Below, one piece after another: positions 1 through 12,234 of a stretch of DNA of 64,000 nt. Every line of letters begins with the position of its first letter. Positions within the stretch are counted from its first letter, which is position 1. The stretch lies in contig NC_058046.1 of NCBI RefSeq assembly GCF_020085105.1, forward strand, positions 14,243,175 to 14,307,174, written 5' to 3'. The position numbers were made by a program, and so were the translations under genes. Below the pieces are notes generated by a model. That model was not told where the DNA came from. It saw only the letters and a program-made list of their open reading frames with translations, and did no database searches. Source of the DNA: Siniperca chuatsi. Its lineage: Eukaryota; Chordata; Actinopteri; Centrarchiformes; Sinipercidae.

Positions 1-1202
1 TTATGTAATAATGTTACTGTTATGTCAGTGTGATGACACTGGGCATGCTATTGGTTGCTTGTAGTCACACTATTCTTAGACTTGCATGACTGGAATTTGA
101 ATAGTGCCTTCAATAGGCCTGCAAGTGAAACTGCACATACTGTTGCCTTTTTGGTGGTATGTGCATTTTATTTAATCAAAAGAAAAGGCCTAACACTATT
201 TGCAAAGTGAAAAAAATTTGTTTTTTCTCTTCTTTGTTATCCATGCACATATCAGTTAGAAATGTTATTTAAGAGAACCAAAACACTCACAATTATTAAG
301 TTTCGCCCTACACCATCTCTGTCAACACTGAAACTTTGTAATTTCACAACTTTCCATCCTGTTTCTGTTCTGTTGACTTAACCTTGTGACTGTCTTGACT
401 TTTGAAAACTTTGATTTAAATCCAATTGCTGATGGACCTGTTTGACCAGTTTGGTCTCTGTACAGATGAGACTCTGGGTGTGGCTTGTGTTTGTGAGGAT
501 GTTGTGGAACAGGTAGTAGACTGAACAGAGCTCATAAGGAGTGAGTGAGCCACAGTCTTACTTCTTTGTGGACGTCTTGGGTGATTGGATTTTGTTGTTT
601 GTGGACTGGATTGGACTGTTTTTTTTTATTTTTGAGTCATAATGGTAAGGGGCTTGTGCTTGCTATTGTCATTGACATTACAGTAGTCCATGTTTGCTCG
701 ATAGCAGATAGCCTAAGCATTTAGTCATTTGTTTAATTTAGTTGTGATATATTGCTACATTTTGATGCCATGTTGGACTACCTATTATAATCCAAGTGGG
801 ATAATCTTAAAGCAGAAATGTCACATTGTAGTCAATTCGTCAAAATGTCTCAATGTGAGCAAGTCAAAGCTAAAAATAGAAACTGTAACCACAAGACATG
901 TGAATATCAGAAGCTTTGTCTGTAGGTGGTGCCATTGACATTGAACAGTGGACCATTATAAGACCAAGTGAATTTGTCATATTTAATGACAGCCTTGTCT
1001 AGTGCAGATTTAGGAAAGTAGTTAAGAGTTAAGTAAATATTGAACTGTCAAAGGGCTAAATTATGTGAGATTGTAGATGGGAATTTTGGTTGACATGTGA
1101 GATGTTAGTTACACTGGTGACGGGTTGTACATTGGTGGAAATGACTTTAGGAAATGTGATGGTCACACTGACCTGTAGGCCTTTGTTTTCACTCCTTGGC
1201 AG
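1..1202 (+). other. rab11fip1: intron of rab11fip1 (upstream of the large exon)
   Basis: No exon could be supported here. The stretch is AT-rich, and the one ORF in it (729-938) has no recognisable protein character. It ends in a good acceptor: a pyrimidine-rich run at 1181-1200 followed by AG at 1201-1202. The exons encoding the N-terminal C2 domain of Rab11-FIP1 should lie before the window starts. Confidence 0.6.
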
Positions 1203-4200
1203 ATTGGCTCAATCTCTGGTGTCTGAACCTGCTGTCTGCCAAACCCCCAGTCAGTCGTGTCCTTCCCCAGCCACCTCTGAGTCCACCCTCTCTAGTGTCC
1301 CATCTGAGTCCCCTGATACTTTCTCCGACCTCCACTTATCCCTGGCTCCACCAAACATAAGTCAAAGCCCATCTGGTTCCCCTTGTGGCAGCATAGAGAA
1401 TTTGTCCTGTGTGGGATCTTCACCCACCATGGCGGATAAGAAGAGAAGAGCACCCATTCCACCTTCAAATCCAGTACACGAGACCAAAACTGGAGGAAAT
1501 CACATTTTTGTCAGAGAGATCAAGAACCCTGCATACGTAGAGGCAGATGGATCGCAGCAAGGCAAAAACATTTCTCTACCACTTCCTGATTATGAAACCC
1601 TGTTTCCTCAGAAGAGACACGGAGTGCAAGGGCACACTCGATGGGACCACATAATCGCTGAGGTCAATCAGAGACACAGGGTCACTCCACCTAAATTTCT
1701 GGGTCCAGAGATGAGTGTGGATGGTCCAGAGGAGCATGAACCCAGTCTTAGGTCTTCACTCCAACAGGAGAGTCCTGTTATGAGGCATTATCAAACACAA
1801 CCTCAGGAGACCAAGCCTATGTCAACAAAAAAAGTAGCCGCTCCAGCTCCCCCTAAATCAGTCACACCTCCACCCCCTCGATCAGTAGCAGATTCCACTC
1901 AAAGACCGAGCCAAAATATTGCTCACCAATCTCTCATGAGGCCTAATCCGTCTGCAGTCCCAGGACCTGTAAACACTGATGCTTCAAGCAGAGAAAGTCT
2001 CTCAGTAATGTCCAGGGATGGAGCAAGGAATGTGTTACACCCGTCACCTGCAGGAACACATGCACCCAGAACATCTAGCCATATGGACTGGGATACTACA
2101 ACACCACCAAATGATCAAAGAAAAGTGCAAGTCCCTATGAACAAAGAGGTACCCACAGCCAAACCCAGACAGAGGGTTAGTGGCAAAGAGCCAGTACAGC
2201 AAGAAAATTCTGCTGTAACACCAGTAGTCTCTGACAAAAATCTGAACAGTGACATCCAAACATTATCTAGTTCAAGTATGAGCAGAGTGGACAAAACAGG
2301 CAGGCAGACAAAGGAGAACGTTGCAGATTTTGACCCATTCCCCAGTACTGAGCTTCTTTCCAAAGACCCATGGGCACAGCTGACGCAGAACCCAGAAGCA
2401 GATGACATTTTTACCCACAGTGTACAGAGAGAGCAGAAACTAGAAGTTCAGCGAATGACAGATGATCTTGATAACATTTTTAGTCAAGAGAAACCAACAG
2501 ATCAATTTGCTAGTTTTAATGGCAGTGATTCAGACAAACACAGTGAGTACAGGCAAAAAGATGAAGATTCAAAGCAAGTCAGTCCTGCTTTCCAAAGAAG
2601 GTATTCACAGAAACGAAAACAGATTGTTCCGTCCACAACTCACTCCGATAAGACTTCCAAGTCTCGACAAGAACCCGCATATAAAGAAAAAACAACCTTA
2701 ACCAAAGCTAATCAAGGCCTCTCCGCAAAAGACGTCGTGAATGAGCCAATCGCACTGAAGCTTCAAGCTGATGTGAAAACACCAAGAAATTTTTATGGAG
2801 GAGAGGATCCATTTGGAACTGAACCTTTTGCTGTAACCTCTGCCTCGACCCCATCAGAGCCCCTCCAGGAAGTTATGGAAGAACCAGCATCTCAGGCAGG
2901 AGGTTTGTCTGGGGGAAAGACACTTTTGCAAGCGTGGGTCTCACCCTCTGAGTTTCAGCCTGTCAGTGCTCAGAATAGCAATGGAGGTGGGCTAGCCTTA
3001 ACTCCACGCAGGTGAGATTGAACAGGCTACTTACAAAGTATGCATTTGTGGACTGTTTATCTAGACTTTGCATATGGCTGCTGCTGTTGTATGGGGAGGC
3101 AGATAAGGTGTTGGGATTTACCTTTTGGTGTGACTATTTTGAAAGCTTGTGATTTCAGTTTAATTCTGAATATTGCACTTGGATCATAGTGGAATGATGT
3201 GGAAGATTTGCATGTATATATAATTTTTTTTGACTTCTGTGAATATTGTTGTGCTTACTTGCAGTAAGGGCTTTATAATAATGTACGCACTTTATTTACA
3301 GGCCTCATCCTGTGAAGCCCATGAGCTCAGTTGAGAGCCAGCATCCCATCAGCACCCCTGCTTTGAAAGAGATTAAGGTCCGTGACAGCACACCAGGGAA
3401 GATTCAGGTACTGTAATGTTGACATAAATGATACACTGGGACCAAAATACCAACAGATTTGTTGACATATCCCCTCACAGCAAGTTAATTGGATTTTCCT
3501 GCAGGAGGAATTCTGGGACGCATTACATAAAACCTCTTTTCTCCCTTTAACATAATCTACAGTATGCATATTTACAAATCAATCTTTTTTTGAGTTAATC
3601 CTCCAAAGTTTTCCTGGGATTGAACTATTAACCTAAAAATAATGTCAGTTATGACTGGCAGCTTCAAAGTCAAAGATATTTATTGATATTGATATATTTA
3701 AGATATAATATTGTTAAATATTGAGCTCAAAGGTTAATTTTTGACCTTGGAAATAGCAGTTTGACAAAAGAATCTTATCAAAAGGTCCACTTACCTTGTT
3801 TTTCCATTCAGCAGATGGAGTTTTGCTCAGTTGTCAAAAACCAAGCTAAACTCACTTGTTTTGTCAAATTATTAAATATGTTTTTATAGTGCAAATAGGG
3901 AAACAAATGTAACGCTGCATCTCTAAAAAAGCCTTCTACAGTGTTTTATCTTTAAGGTCCAGTATGTAGGATTTAGTGGCATCTAGCGGTGAAATTGCAG
4001 TTTGCAACCATTTGAATACTACTCACCCCACCCTCCCGTTCCAAGCGTGTAGGAGAAACTACGTTGGCCACAAAAAACGCAAAAGACCCAATCTTGAGCC
4101 AGTGATTGGTTTGTCCGTTCTGGGCTACTGTACAAACATGGCGGTGCAACATGGCAACCTCTGTGGAAGGGAACCCCGCTCCCTGTAGATATAAACGGCT

Positions 4201-5290
4201 TATTCTAAGGTAACAAAAACACAACGATTCTTATTGTCAGGTGATTATACACTAAGGAAAACGTACTTATAAACATTATATTCCTTTTCTGCCAATAGCT
4301 TCTCCCAAATGTTACATACTGGACCTTTTTTAAGGCACAAGCCCTGAACAGTTCAATGTGCTAATTAACATAATTCAGTTAATCAGTATGTTTTAATTAG
4401 AATGTACGCTACTGCTCAAAAGTTTGGAGTCACCTGTTATATTGATGTGTTTTTCTTTCCTTCAATAATGGCTATTTTAACATAGATAAAACGGTATAAT
4501 TATACACCTAATGTATTATTTACATTTGAAAGAGTTTTGGAATAATTAAATGATTTAAAACTTCTGTTTAGTCGATGTCCCCACAGTGTTGCATGACAGG
4601 AGAGAATACTGTTGTAACCATTTTTTCCCCCCAAATACTCTTTGATTTTCAATTTGTTTTCCAGTCCAGAAAAGCGTAAGTGACCCTAGATCTTTTTTGA
4701 ACCACAACAGTACTTGCAGCGGGCTCTAAATATTTTGGGAACCCATTTTTCTTTGGGTCTTTTCCTATTTAAATCTGCACAGATTTTAATGGTAAGCTTC
4801 CAATTTCTTTTCCGAATGACTGCTGATTTCTTATATTCAGTCTGGTTGAACCATTATACAACGTTTTGTTCTCCCTGTACAAAACATAACTTTTTTTTGG
4901 GAAACCCTTCAACATCTATTTTTAAAGAGGACTTTCTACAACCTAAAAGCATGAGGGACCATTCAAAAATATAGAGGATTCCTCTCAGCCATCTGACTGT
5001 ACCAAATCAAGCTTTTATGGCAGGCAACTCCAAACGTTTGAGTGGTGTTGTATATACTGTATTCACTTCTCCTCATTCCTCTTCAGGTGGCAGACTCGGT
5101 GCAAAGTGGACCTTACACTCAGCTGACACAGGAAGAGTTGATCACGATGGTGGTGAAGCAGCAAGCCGACCTGTCCAGGAAAGACGCTAAGATCGTTGAG
5201 CTCGAAGACTACATAGACAACCTGCTGGTCCGCGTCATAGACGAAAAACCCACTATCCTGCAATCTCTTAACTCTGCCAAGCCAGTGTAA
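1203..5290 (+). CDS. rab11fip1: Rab11 family-interacting protein 1 (class I Rab11-FIP), 3' part
   Basis: Class I Rab11-FIPs bind active Rab11 (and Rab25) on recycling endosomes and steer cargo back to the plasma membrane. Three exons are visible: 1203-3011, 3302-3407 and 5087-5290, with GT-AG borders and matching phases (phase 2 after the first exon, phase 0 after the second). They encode about 706 residues. The large exon is a low-complexity, Ser/Pro/Gln-rich linker with proline clusters (APAPPKS, TPPPPRS) and DPF/DPW tripeptides (FDPFPS, KDPWAQ, EDPFGT). The last exon encodes the Rab-binding domain: SGPYTQLTQEELI, then ELEDYIDNLLVRVIDEKP with the conserved Tyr-Ile-Asp, and it stops at TAA 5288-5290. 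The N-terminal C2 domain is outside the window. The longer reading frame from 1090 is an extension into the intron; the acceptor at 1201-1202 is preferred. Family assignment is firm. FIP1 over FIP2/FIP5 rests on the long linker and on got1l1/adrb3 synteny. Fish paralogue a or b cannot be told. Confidence 0.9.
3954..4327. mobile_element. MITE with AAGGTCCAGTATGTA termini
   Basis: A 374-bp non-autonomous DNA element sits in a rab11fip1 intron. Its left end AAGGTCCAGTATGTA and right end TACATACTGGACCTT are near-perfect terminal inverted repeats. TTAA occurs at or next to both ends (3952-3955, 4330-4333), so a TTAA-targeting (piggyBac-like) origin is possible, but I could not fix the target duplication. 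The short ORFs inside (3976-4188 + and 3973-4224 -) are not genes. I recognise the end sequence as a common teleost repeat. Confidence 0.8.
4405..5052. mobile_element. Tc1/mariner-type non-autonomous element in the last rab11fip1 intron
   Basis: The left end reads TACGCTACTGCTCAAAAG then TTTGGAGTCACCTG. The right end reads CAGGCAACTCCAAACG then TTTGAGTGGTGTTG and TA. These are imperfect inverted repeats flanked by TA dinucleotides, as expected for Tc1/mariner target sites. No transposase frame survives in the interior. The right end stops only about 34 bases before the final-exon acceptor at 5085-5086, so the branch point and pyrimidine tract lie at or inside the element's edge. Confidence 0.65.
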
Positions 5291-6745
5291 GGTAAATGGC
5301 TGCTGGAGGAAGAGAGTCCCACTTAAGGAGCGAGTTATGTTTGTTGTGTGTGTTTGTACTAATGTCACTCTGTACTGAGAGACACGACCTCTATGAAGAT
5401 CTTAGAGCATATGCACTTTTTTAGTTTCAGAGTCAAAATTTGTTTGAGAATGCTGCAAAATTGTCTCTGAAGTAATAACATTTGGTGATAATTACAAGCA
5501 AGTACCTTTTTATATAAGCAAATGAATGTATTTATTTTAACACTAAGGTACTGGAATTTGCTTTAAAAAAAACGTCTTACATGAAAATATATTCAACATC
5601 TTGATTTATATTCCACACTTGATGAAACTTGGGTTGAGCTTTATTTAATATACTAATAATGCTGAGAAAAACTATAGTTTTTTTAAAAAAATATTTTCTG
5701 TTTTTTTACTCTTTGAACTGGGCTTTGTGTAACTGCTGTGCGATGAATGATCATACACGTAACCTTTATACAACCATTCCAAATTCATGCACCACCTTGA
5801 TGAGTGGTAATATTTCTCTCATATAAATATATTTGCAATAAATTGATGAATTCACTTGCACAGCATTTCTGCAGGTCATAACTATGAATTATGACCTCAC
5901 GAGCTGAGTCAAGATTAAGATTGTTTATTTAAGTATAAGTGCACATTGACTTTTTCCTCCACTACTGAAGTCTTATTTTTTATTTTCTTTGTTGATCATT
6001 TTGGCTGGCATGTATTTTTTTCTAACCAGACAATTAACAACATTCCTCCTGTTTTACTCACCACAGTCGAATGTCAGCTGGTCGTCCACGCCTTAAAAAG
6101 ATATTGTGCTACTATTTTTGCTTAAAAGAGGTGTTATTTAGAAAACCAGCAATAAATAAAAGCGAGCAGCTGCTATGTACTGTATATCATTTGAATTACA
6201 CAGTAGTTACAGCAGCTTTCATGTGGTTGTAATGTAGCCTTTGCACATAGTTTGAAATATTATGCAAGTAATAGTACAGAATCATACTCTTCAAATAATA
6301 ATGTGAGCTTTTGATCACTGTGATGTTTATGTTGTGTAGTGAAAACCAAGAGATAATCCAAAACTAATCATCAGAGGAACAGTAATAGACTCAGTATCAG
6401 TAATAACCAGCCAGCCTTGTCTTTGAACTACACTAATGAATGAATCCTGCATCTATGCTTTTCTATTTTGTCTTGACAGAAGTGATAGCAATATTAATCT
6501 TCAGAATGTACAGATCTGTGCCTTCAAAACCTTTTTCATTACTTTTATGTCTGATTTGCTGGATGGACACAATTGTGTGCTACCTCTTCTTTTTCTGGAG
6601 TGAGAGCTCAGAGAATGTGCTCTGATGTATCGAGTGTTTGTCTGACGTGAAAACAATAGTGCAGTCGATGTAAAACCTCTGAAAGAAGTGATGCTGAGCA
6701 AAATATGGTTTTATTTGAAATAAAGACTAAGTATTTCACCTGATT
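5291..6745 (+). other. rab11fip1: rab11fip1 3' UTR with several poly(A) signals
   Basis: This AT-rich stretch follows the rab11fip1 stop codon. AATAAA occurs at 5837-5842, 6151-6156 and 6719-6724, each a possible cleavage signal. The 3' end is inferred; transcript data would be needed to say which site is used. Short ORFs here (for example 6440-6625) look like chance frames. Confidence 0.5.
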
Positions 6746-8105
6746 GTTTGTATCTGCAATTACTTACCATTATTGTATGTACATTTTTAAGGAAATATAA
6801 CCCACATGCGTAAATGAAGTATGAATCTATATCATTTTAGAAGTGTTCCAGTTGTTGTCTTAACCCGATGTTGTGTGTTTTTCCCATTTCAAGCTGTTTT
6901 ATGTTTAGTAAACAAATTAGTGGCTCTCACATATCTAATAGACCAAAAAGAATAAGAAACAAATGTTGCCATGGAAACATACACAGCATGTTTTATTGTA
7001 CACAACAGCTGCATTTCAGACCAAGGGTATTCATTTTATTAGTGGTTGCAAATCCTTTCCTTTTTTCATGGTGATTAAAACAGGCTGTCAAAAATGTTAA
7101 TGCAATTGTTTATGTAACTTGTGTATATAAGAAATATCAAGAAAAAAGTTAATTACAAATGTTCAAACCTCACAGTTTAAAAAGAAATAAATTAGGTGGG
7201 ACTGAGCTCTCTAAAAATGGAAACACAAATGCAGTACTGGTGTCTGGTGGTGTTCAGTATTTTTCTTATTGTCAACAAATCCCATGAAAAGACAAAAACC
7301 AACAATGAATTGATCCTACTAACAAGTATTTCAGCCCTGACTCTTAGAAATTCCGTTTATATAACTAGTATCTAAAGCCTGATATAGCTCACTCCTCTGT
7401 GCCGTAGACCCTCATTGTTGTCCAAACACTATTAAAAACACATCAGTGAGACACACTGTTGCACTGAGTGGCATGATCCCTCATTATGACAGGGGCACTG
7501 TAGTTTATTCCCAATCAAACCCACATACACCATCCTGCTGCCACAAATACTCCATAGCGAACCATATCCACAGCTGAAAATAGTCCACAATAGTCACGAT
7601 TTACTCCTGCTTGACTAACATTTGCTGAAAACAACAGTGCCCAGCTGTTTTAGCAAATTATCTAGGCTTTTTTAAAAATATATATATTATTATTTTTAAA
7701 AATAATATATTTGTGACCCAGTTTTAAAGTTTTATGCCTTAATTGGGAATGAATTAGCTTGGTGCTGAGAGCCACATAAAGACAGGGGAAGTCAGAAAGT
7801 ATTGAGAGACACGCTGTTGGTTTTGGTCTTTTCATGTGATCAGTTGACAATAACAAAAATATAGAATTTTGCTAGCCTTATCCTTGAAGTCAATATTTTA
7901 ATCTGGCAAAAAGAAGATTGTTTTTCATGGTCCAAACACCAAAAATAGACTATACAACAAGATTTTCCCAATGAACTGGCCTGATGTGAAAGAGATGTTT
8001 CAAAAATAGATAGTTAAATCTTAGAATTTACAAAAGGCAGGCTACTCAATGTGATTGCATCTGTACAAACACACATGGCAGTCGACCGTCAACCTACTGA
8101 GTTCA
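6746..8105. other. convergent intergenic region
   Basis: AT-rich sequence lies between the convergent rab11fip1 and prolactin-releasing-peptide receptor genes. It contains a perfect AT palindrome around 7687-7704 (ATTATTTTTAAAAATAAT). No gene, RNA or clear mobile element was seen. It may hold the 3' UTR of the minus-strand receptor gene. Confidence 0.5.
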
Positions 8106-8109
8106 GGCT

Positions 8110-8285
8110 TAAAGGGGAATTCCACCTATCTGACACATCAAAGTCTGTTTACAGGTCTTGTGGAGTACTATTGCATATGTGAAAAAAAGTTACATAAAGC
8201 CTTTTGTGGCTCCAGAGGGACCCGCTGAATCTGATATATTGCCTCAAGTTATGTCGCTTGTTGCATTGTGGGTGCTCGTGTTTCT
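8110..8285. repeat. teleost interspersed repeat fragment
   Basis: The stretch beginning at AATTCCACCTATCTGACACA and running through GGTCTTGTGGAGTACTA and TTTGTGGCTCCAGAGGGA matches, from memory, a dispersed non-coding repeat found in many fish genomes. No coding content is visible. It abuts the hAT fragment just downstream. Ends are approximate. Confidence 0.45.
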
Positions 8286-8289
8286 GGTG

Positions 8290-8641
8290 AATGGTGAACT
8301 GAACGTATCCGTGTGAAACTAATGAACGTGAGCTTCGTTCACGCACTGTGTTTTACGGCACCCGGCATGCCGGTGTTTTGGGTCACAGATTTTTGAAACG
8401 ACACATCGAGCTGAAGCATCCGACCAGTCTTGGGAAACATCTGCGAGTGAATGATGATCACAAGAAATCATTAAAGGGTAAGACCACGAGCCAACAGCTG
8501 CAAAGTTCCTCCTCCCAAGTCAAACTCACAGCATTTTGTAAAGGACAAAAACGGAAGAAATGAACGTGAACTAGTTCATTTTAATCTGTGTGAACTGAAC
8601 TTTGAGCTAGCTCTTGTGAAGTGTGAACTTGCGCAACACTG
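8290..8641 (+). mobile_element. hAT transposon remnant with partial BED zinc finger
   Basis: The frame 8348-8563 contains HRFLKRHIELKHPTSLGKH, which resembles the histidine half of a BED-type zinc finger carried by hAT transposases and ZBED proteins. The right edge on the complement reads CAGTGTTGCGCAAGTTCAC, a typical hAT terminus (CAGTG...). The left terminus is not recognisable and the catalytic domain is absent, so this is a deleted copy. It lies 360 bases below the receptor stop codon and could be transcribed as part of that gene's 3' UTR. Confidence 0.6.
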
Positions 8642-8998
8642 GAGGGTAATGTAGGCAGCAGGTTTTGACAGAAAGAATAAAAGAAACGATATCTGGTTCT
8701 GCTGCATTGATTTTGATTGTTTTTTTCAAACTGTCCATTGTGAGTCCGACAATGTTGCAGGAGTGCAATGCTAAATTGGTGGAGTAGCCTACTTTTTTAA
8801 GCATATTGGTAAACAACAGGGCGACATTTTTGACACTGGGCTACTGAACTATGGTGAAAGCTGGATCACCACACAGACTTAGGGATCCTACCGATCTACA
8901 CCTAGGCTATCTAATTCTGCGTTACCAGAATGAGATGAGTATACTCTACTGTCCAAAGAAGCAAGGACTAACCAACAGTAGCCTAAAACACGGGAGCT

Positions 8999-11203
8999 TC
9001 ACAAAACCACGCTGGCTGTGGCGCAGTTGTTGGCCGAGATGCCGATGCGACGGCGGCATGTGAACATTTTGCGGAGCTCAGCGCGGAAGCGGTCATGCAG
9101 CCAAGCGTAGAGGAAAGGGTTACAGCAGGATGAACTCATTGCACACAGGTGACAGAGCAGCTGAATGAGCAGAAAGTACCGCTTATCAATCAGGTCGATG
9201 TCAATGTCACGCAGCACGTTGAACACACTGATGGGCATCCAGCAGACACCAAAGGCTGCCACCACCAGGCTCACCAGCCGGAAGGTCTTGCGTTTGCGCA
9301 TGCGCTGAGCCTCCGCCTGGCTCTGGGTGTGGTGACCAGGTACGACGCAGTTCCGCAGTTTGACAGAAATGCACAGGTACGAGATGCAGAGTGCCGACAG
9401 AGGCAGGACGTAGGTGATGAAGAGAGTGCTGTACGCGTAAGCCAGCCGCTCCCTCTCCTGGCCCATCCAGAACTCCTCGCAGATGGTGAAGCCCTCATTC
9501 TTAAACTCCACATGGTAGGTGTGAGCCACAGCTGGAGCCACCAGACCGCAGGACAGCAGCCAGATCCCAGACAGAAGGTAGGTGCAAGCCAAGACTGAGA
9601 TGCGCTTTTTCAGAGGATGAACTGTGGCATAGTATCTATAAAGAAGCAGAGAAGATGATAGCCTATTTGATTAGATCTATCTGTCAAAACTGTTGAGGGA
9701 AATGATGGAAACATGCCAAACATGAGTTAATTGCAGGAGAAGAACTATTCACACATCCTGAATTCATCGCTTGCCAACAGCAATCAACAAATGACAGTAC
9801 AGCTGTTAAGCACCACAGATAATGCAGCCTCAAAAATGATCTCAAAACGCATTCAACGCCAAATTGACAGTTTCCAACAAAAAATAAATAATCTTTTTGA
9901 CAAAAATCTAATCCACTTCAGCTCTGCCACTGTAACCAAGGTCCACAGACAAAGCAGGATTTGGGCTACTGACACACAGCTTGGTGTTACGAACACAAAC
10001 CCTTGGAGTACTGGTCAATGGGGAAAAGTATTTTAGTCGGATAAATCAATAAGGTTAGTGCACCATATCTGTTTAGAGCTGTAGAAGATCTGCAGTGTAG
10101 TGTGAGCAGCCATTTAAGAAATATTATTCCCTTTTTTACAGAGGTAAAGGTTAATGCACCATTTAACGAAGCCAAGAAATTCAAAAGTGAATCATGAATG
10201 TACCAGGATATCAAATTTCCATGGCCTCCCAGATCACCAAATATACACATTATTGAACCTTCATTAAACGTTCTGGAGTGCAGAGAGAAAAGAGGAATTA
10301 TCCTTGTTTACCAGTGCAGTTTAGGACTTGTATTAGATCATTCAAGGAAGACTTAAGAAAAAACTGTGGCCCAAGTTATTGGAATGTATGCCTGCATTAT
10401 GCTTGCATTTGTTCTCTGTAGAAACTCAGAGTATGTAAATTTAGTTATTTTCAGAGCTGCTTACATTTGCAGGTGCCACTGCAATTTTGTGCAGTTTTCT
10501 TCAAGAAATAGTGACATTCATTGTGAGGAATTATGTAACGTATTATTTCTTCATTTATGTGTAGTTTATAATAGGGTGACTAAGTAGGTTTGAATAAATG
10601 CCTCAAGCTGAAAGCCTTCCACATGGTTGCTTTTGCTCATCTGATGACGCATTATACTGGATATGTCAGTCAAATGCAAATAAGGTTCATCAGAAGTCCC
10701 CATGAAGTTTATTGCTCATAGCAGCAGCTCATTATAACTTACCTATCAACACCAATGGCAGTGAGAGTGAAGACTGAAACGTACACCGTCACAGGCTGGA
10801 TGAGGTACACCAGGTAGCACATGAAGCTGCCAAAGACCCAGCCGTGTGGGTTGAAGGCGTAGGCCAGTGTGAAGGGGACACATGTAGCACACATCAGCAT
10901 GTCAGAGAATGCCAGGTTTCCAATAAAAAAGTTGGTGACGTTGTACATCTTGCGGGTGCGGCAAATGACATAGAGGAGCAGGTAGTTTCCAAAGACGCCC
11001 ACCAGAGCTACCAGAGTGTAGCAGGGAATGATGAGCAGCTTGAAGGACTGCAGCAGCTCGACACCCACAAACTGAGGGCTGCGCTTGGATGAGCTGTTCT
11101 GCAGCGCCACCTCGAAGACCTGACCGGTGTCGCTCCCATTCACCTCATGCATCGCACGTGGGGGGGTGAGCTCAGCTGCCCAGCCGCTGCCTGTGCCCTC
11201 CAT
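8999..11203 (-). CDS. prlhr: prolactin-releasing peptide receptor (PRLHR/GPR10 family), class A GPCR
   Basis: This is a seven-helix receptor for PrRP/C-RFamide-type RFamide peptides at the plasma membrane. There are two coding exons: 10743-11203 (153 codons plus 2 nt, donor GTAAGT) and 8999-9635 (acceptor TTTATAG), joined inside the Arg of the DRY motif, giving 365 aa. Exon 1 carries N-glycosylation sites (N22, N36), helices 1-3, [18 protein letters not shown] and [13 protein letters not shown]. Exon 2 begins [14 protein letters not shown] and holds helices 4-7, VAHTYHVEF and CEEFW in loop 2, CWMP in helix 6 and NPFLY in helix 7. The C-terminus is SVVL. The equivalent human tail (SVVI) binds PDZ proteins such as PICK1 and GRIP, so this looks like a conserved PDZ ligand. 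Exon 2 is spliced and opens in mid-protein, not at a start codon. A further non-coding exon is inferred because an acceptor lies 20 nt upstream of the ATG. The position between rab11fip1 and got1l1 suggests the second fish paralogue (prlhr2 type), but I cannot settle that. Confidence 0.9.
10195..10330 (+). mobile_element. Tc1-like transposase C-terminal remnant (intron of prlhr)
   Basis: Read on the + strand, 10218-10280 encodes [20 protein letters not shown]. This matches the WPPxSPDLNxIE signature of Tc1/mariner transposases around their second catalytic Asp region, with the Asp of SPD replaced by Asn. No intact frame or terminal repeats were found, so it is an old fragment inside the 1.1-kb intron (9636-10742) of the minus-strand receptor gene. 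Confidence 0.55.
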
Positions 11204-11223
11204 CCCAAAAGGCTGATGTCAAC
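11204..11223 (-). other. prlhr: 5' UTR piece of prlhr next to the start codon
   Basis: On the minus strand, TTTCACCCCTCCAG precedes GTTGACATCAGCC and, 20 nt later, the ATG at 11201-11203. This is a good acceptor with a pyrimidine tract. It means the start codon lies near the beginning of the second exon and that a leader exon exists further upstream. Confidence 0.6.
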
Positions 11224-12234
11224 CTGGAGGGGTGAAATCATGATTACTATAAACTATTTAACAACATGCACTATCATGCAATATCAAACACGACCACACC
11301 AAGAATATGCTGAATGACAGATGAACATGTATTTTTTTCAGTCCTGTGTAGCTCCAAGGGGAAAATCACTGTACTGACAATAACTTCCTTTTGAAGGATA
11401 CAGTAAAGATTCTCTTGACTTAACTAAATTTAAAAAGTACTACAGAGATTTTGTTCCTATTCTGTTTGAAGTCTTAAATGAGTGGGGTTTATTGCTGTAG
11501 TACAATACACAAATGAAGTAGGTTGTCTATCGCTGTGTGTCAGGTGCCTTTCACTTCATCTTCATCAGATTTTTAACACAAACACTCATTAATGCAAATG
11601 CAGATGTGTGACTCAGACCAGCTTTGAACTATTATCCATACACTAGACTATTATCTATCCATACATAACACACTGCATGCACATATGTGGTGCTTGCCCA
11701 CTTGAGAAAATGTAAAGGACATATTATGACAATATAACTGCATGACAACGTAGAACAATAGCAACATAAATAGTGGGGTGATGAATTCACTCAGCAGTGA
11801 CACATTTGGCAAAGACTTCTTGTGTTTTGGATTTACTGTTCAGATTTGCTAGTCGAAGTAAAAACCTGTTGTGGAGCTCTGGTAGAAAATTTTAACTGAC
11901 TAAAAATATTGATCTCTGTGAAAAGTGATATCAGATGAAACAGAGACCCAAAGTAAAAATCACTTTCGTATTACAGTAACTGCTATAAAAAAATATTAGA
12001 GGAAAAATTTCTGATTCAGATTCACTCAGAATGTCCCAAACCTCCACCATTTTCCAGATGGCAATTAATCCAAATTCCTGAAGTTATCAGTATAGAAGAG
12101 GCACTGGACATAAGTCATGTATCAAAGAAAAATAGAATTAAAACCCTTGCTAAGTGCCAAGCAGGCTTTGCTGGTTTTCTTCCCTGCTTTGTCTCTCCCT
12201 CCCCTCCCTGTGGTTTCTTCTGTGTCCTCTCCAG

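Noticed and set aside
1090..1202. ATG extension of the rab11fip1 large exon
   Set aside because: A strong acceptor at 1201-1202 with matching phase 2 explains the exon start, and the extension has no Rab11-FIP character.
2044..2408. Minus-strand frames of 71 and 97 codons
   Set aside because: They lie inside the large rab11fip1 exon in antisense and have no domain or splice evidence.
9149..9598. 149-codon + strand frame
   Set aside because: It is the antisense of exon 2 of the receptor gene; its GC-rich composition comes from the real exon on the other strand.
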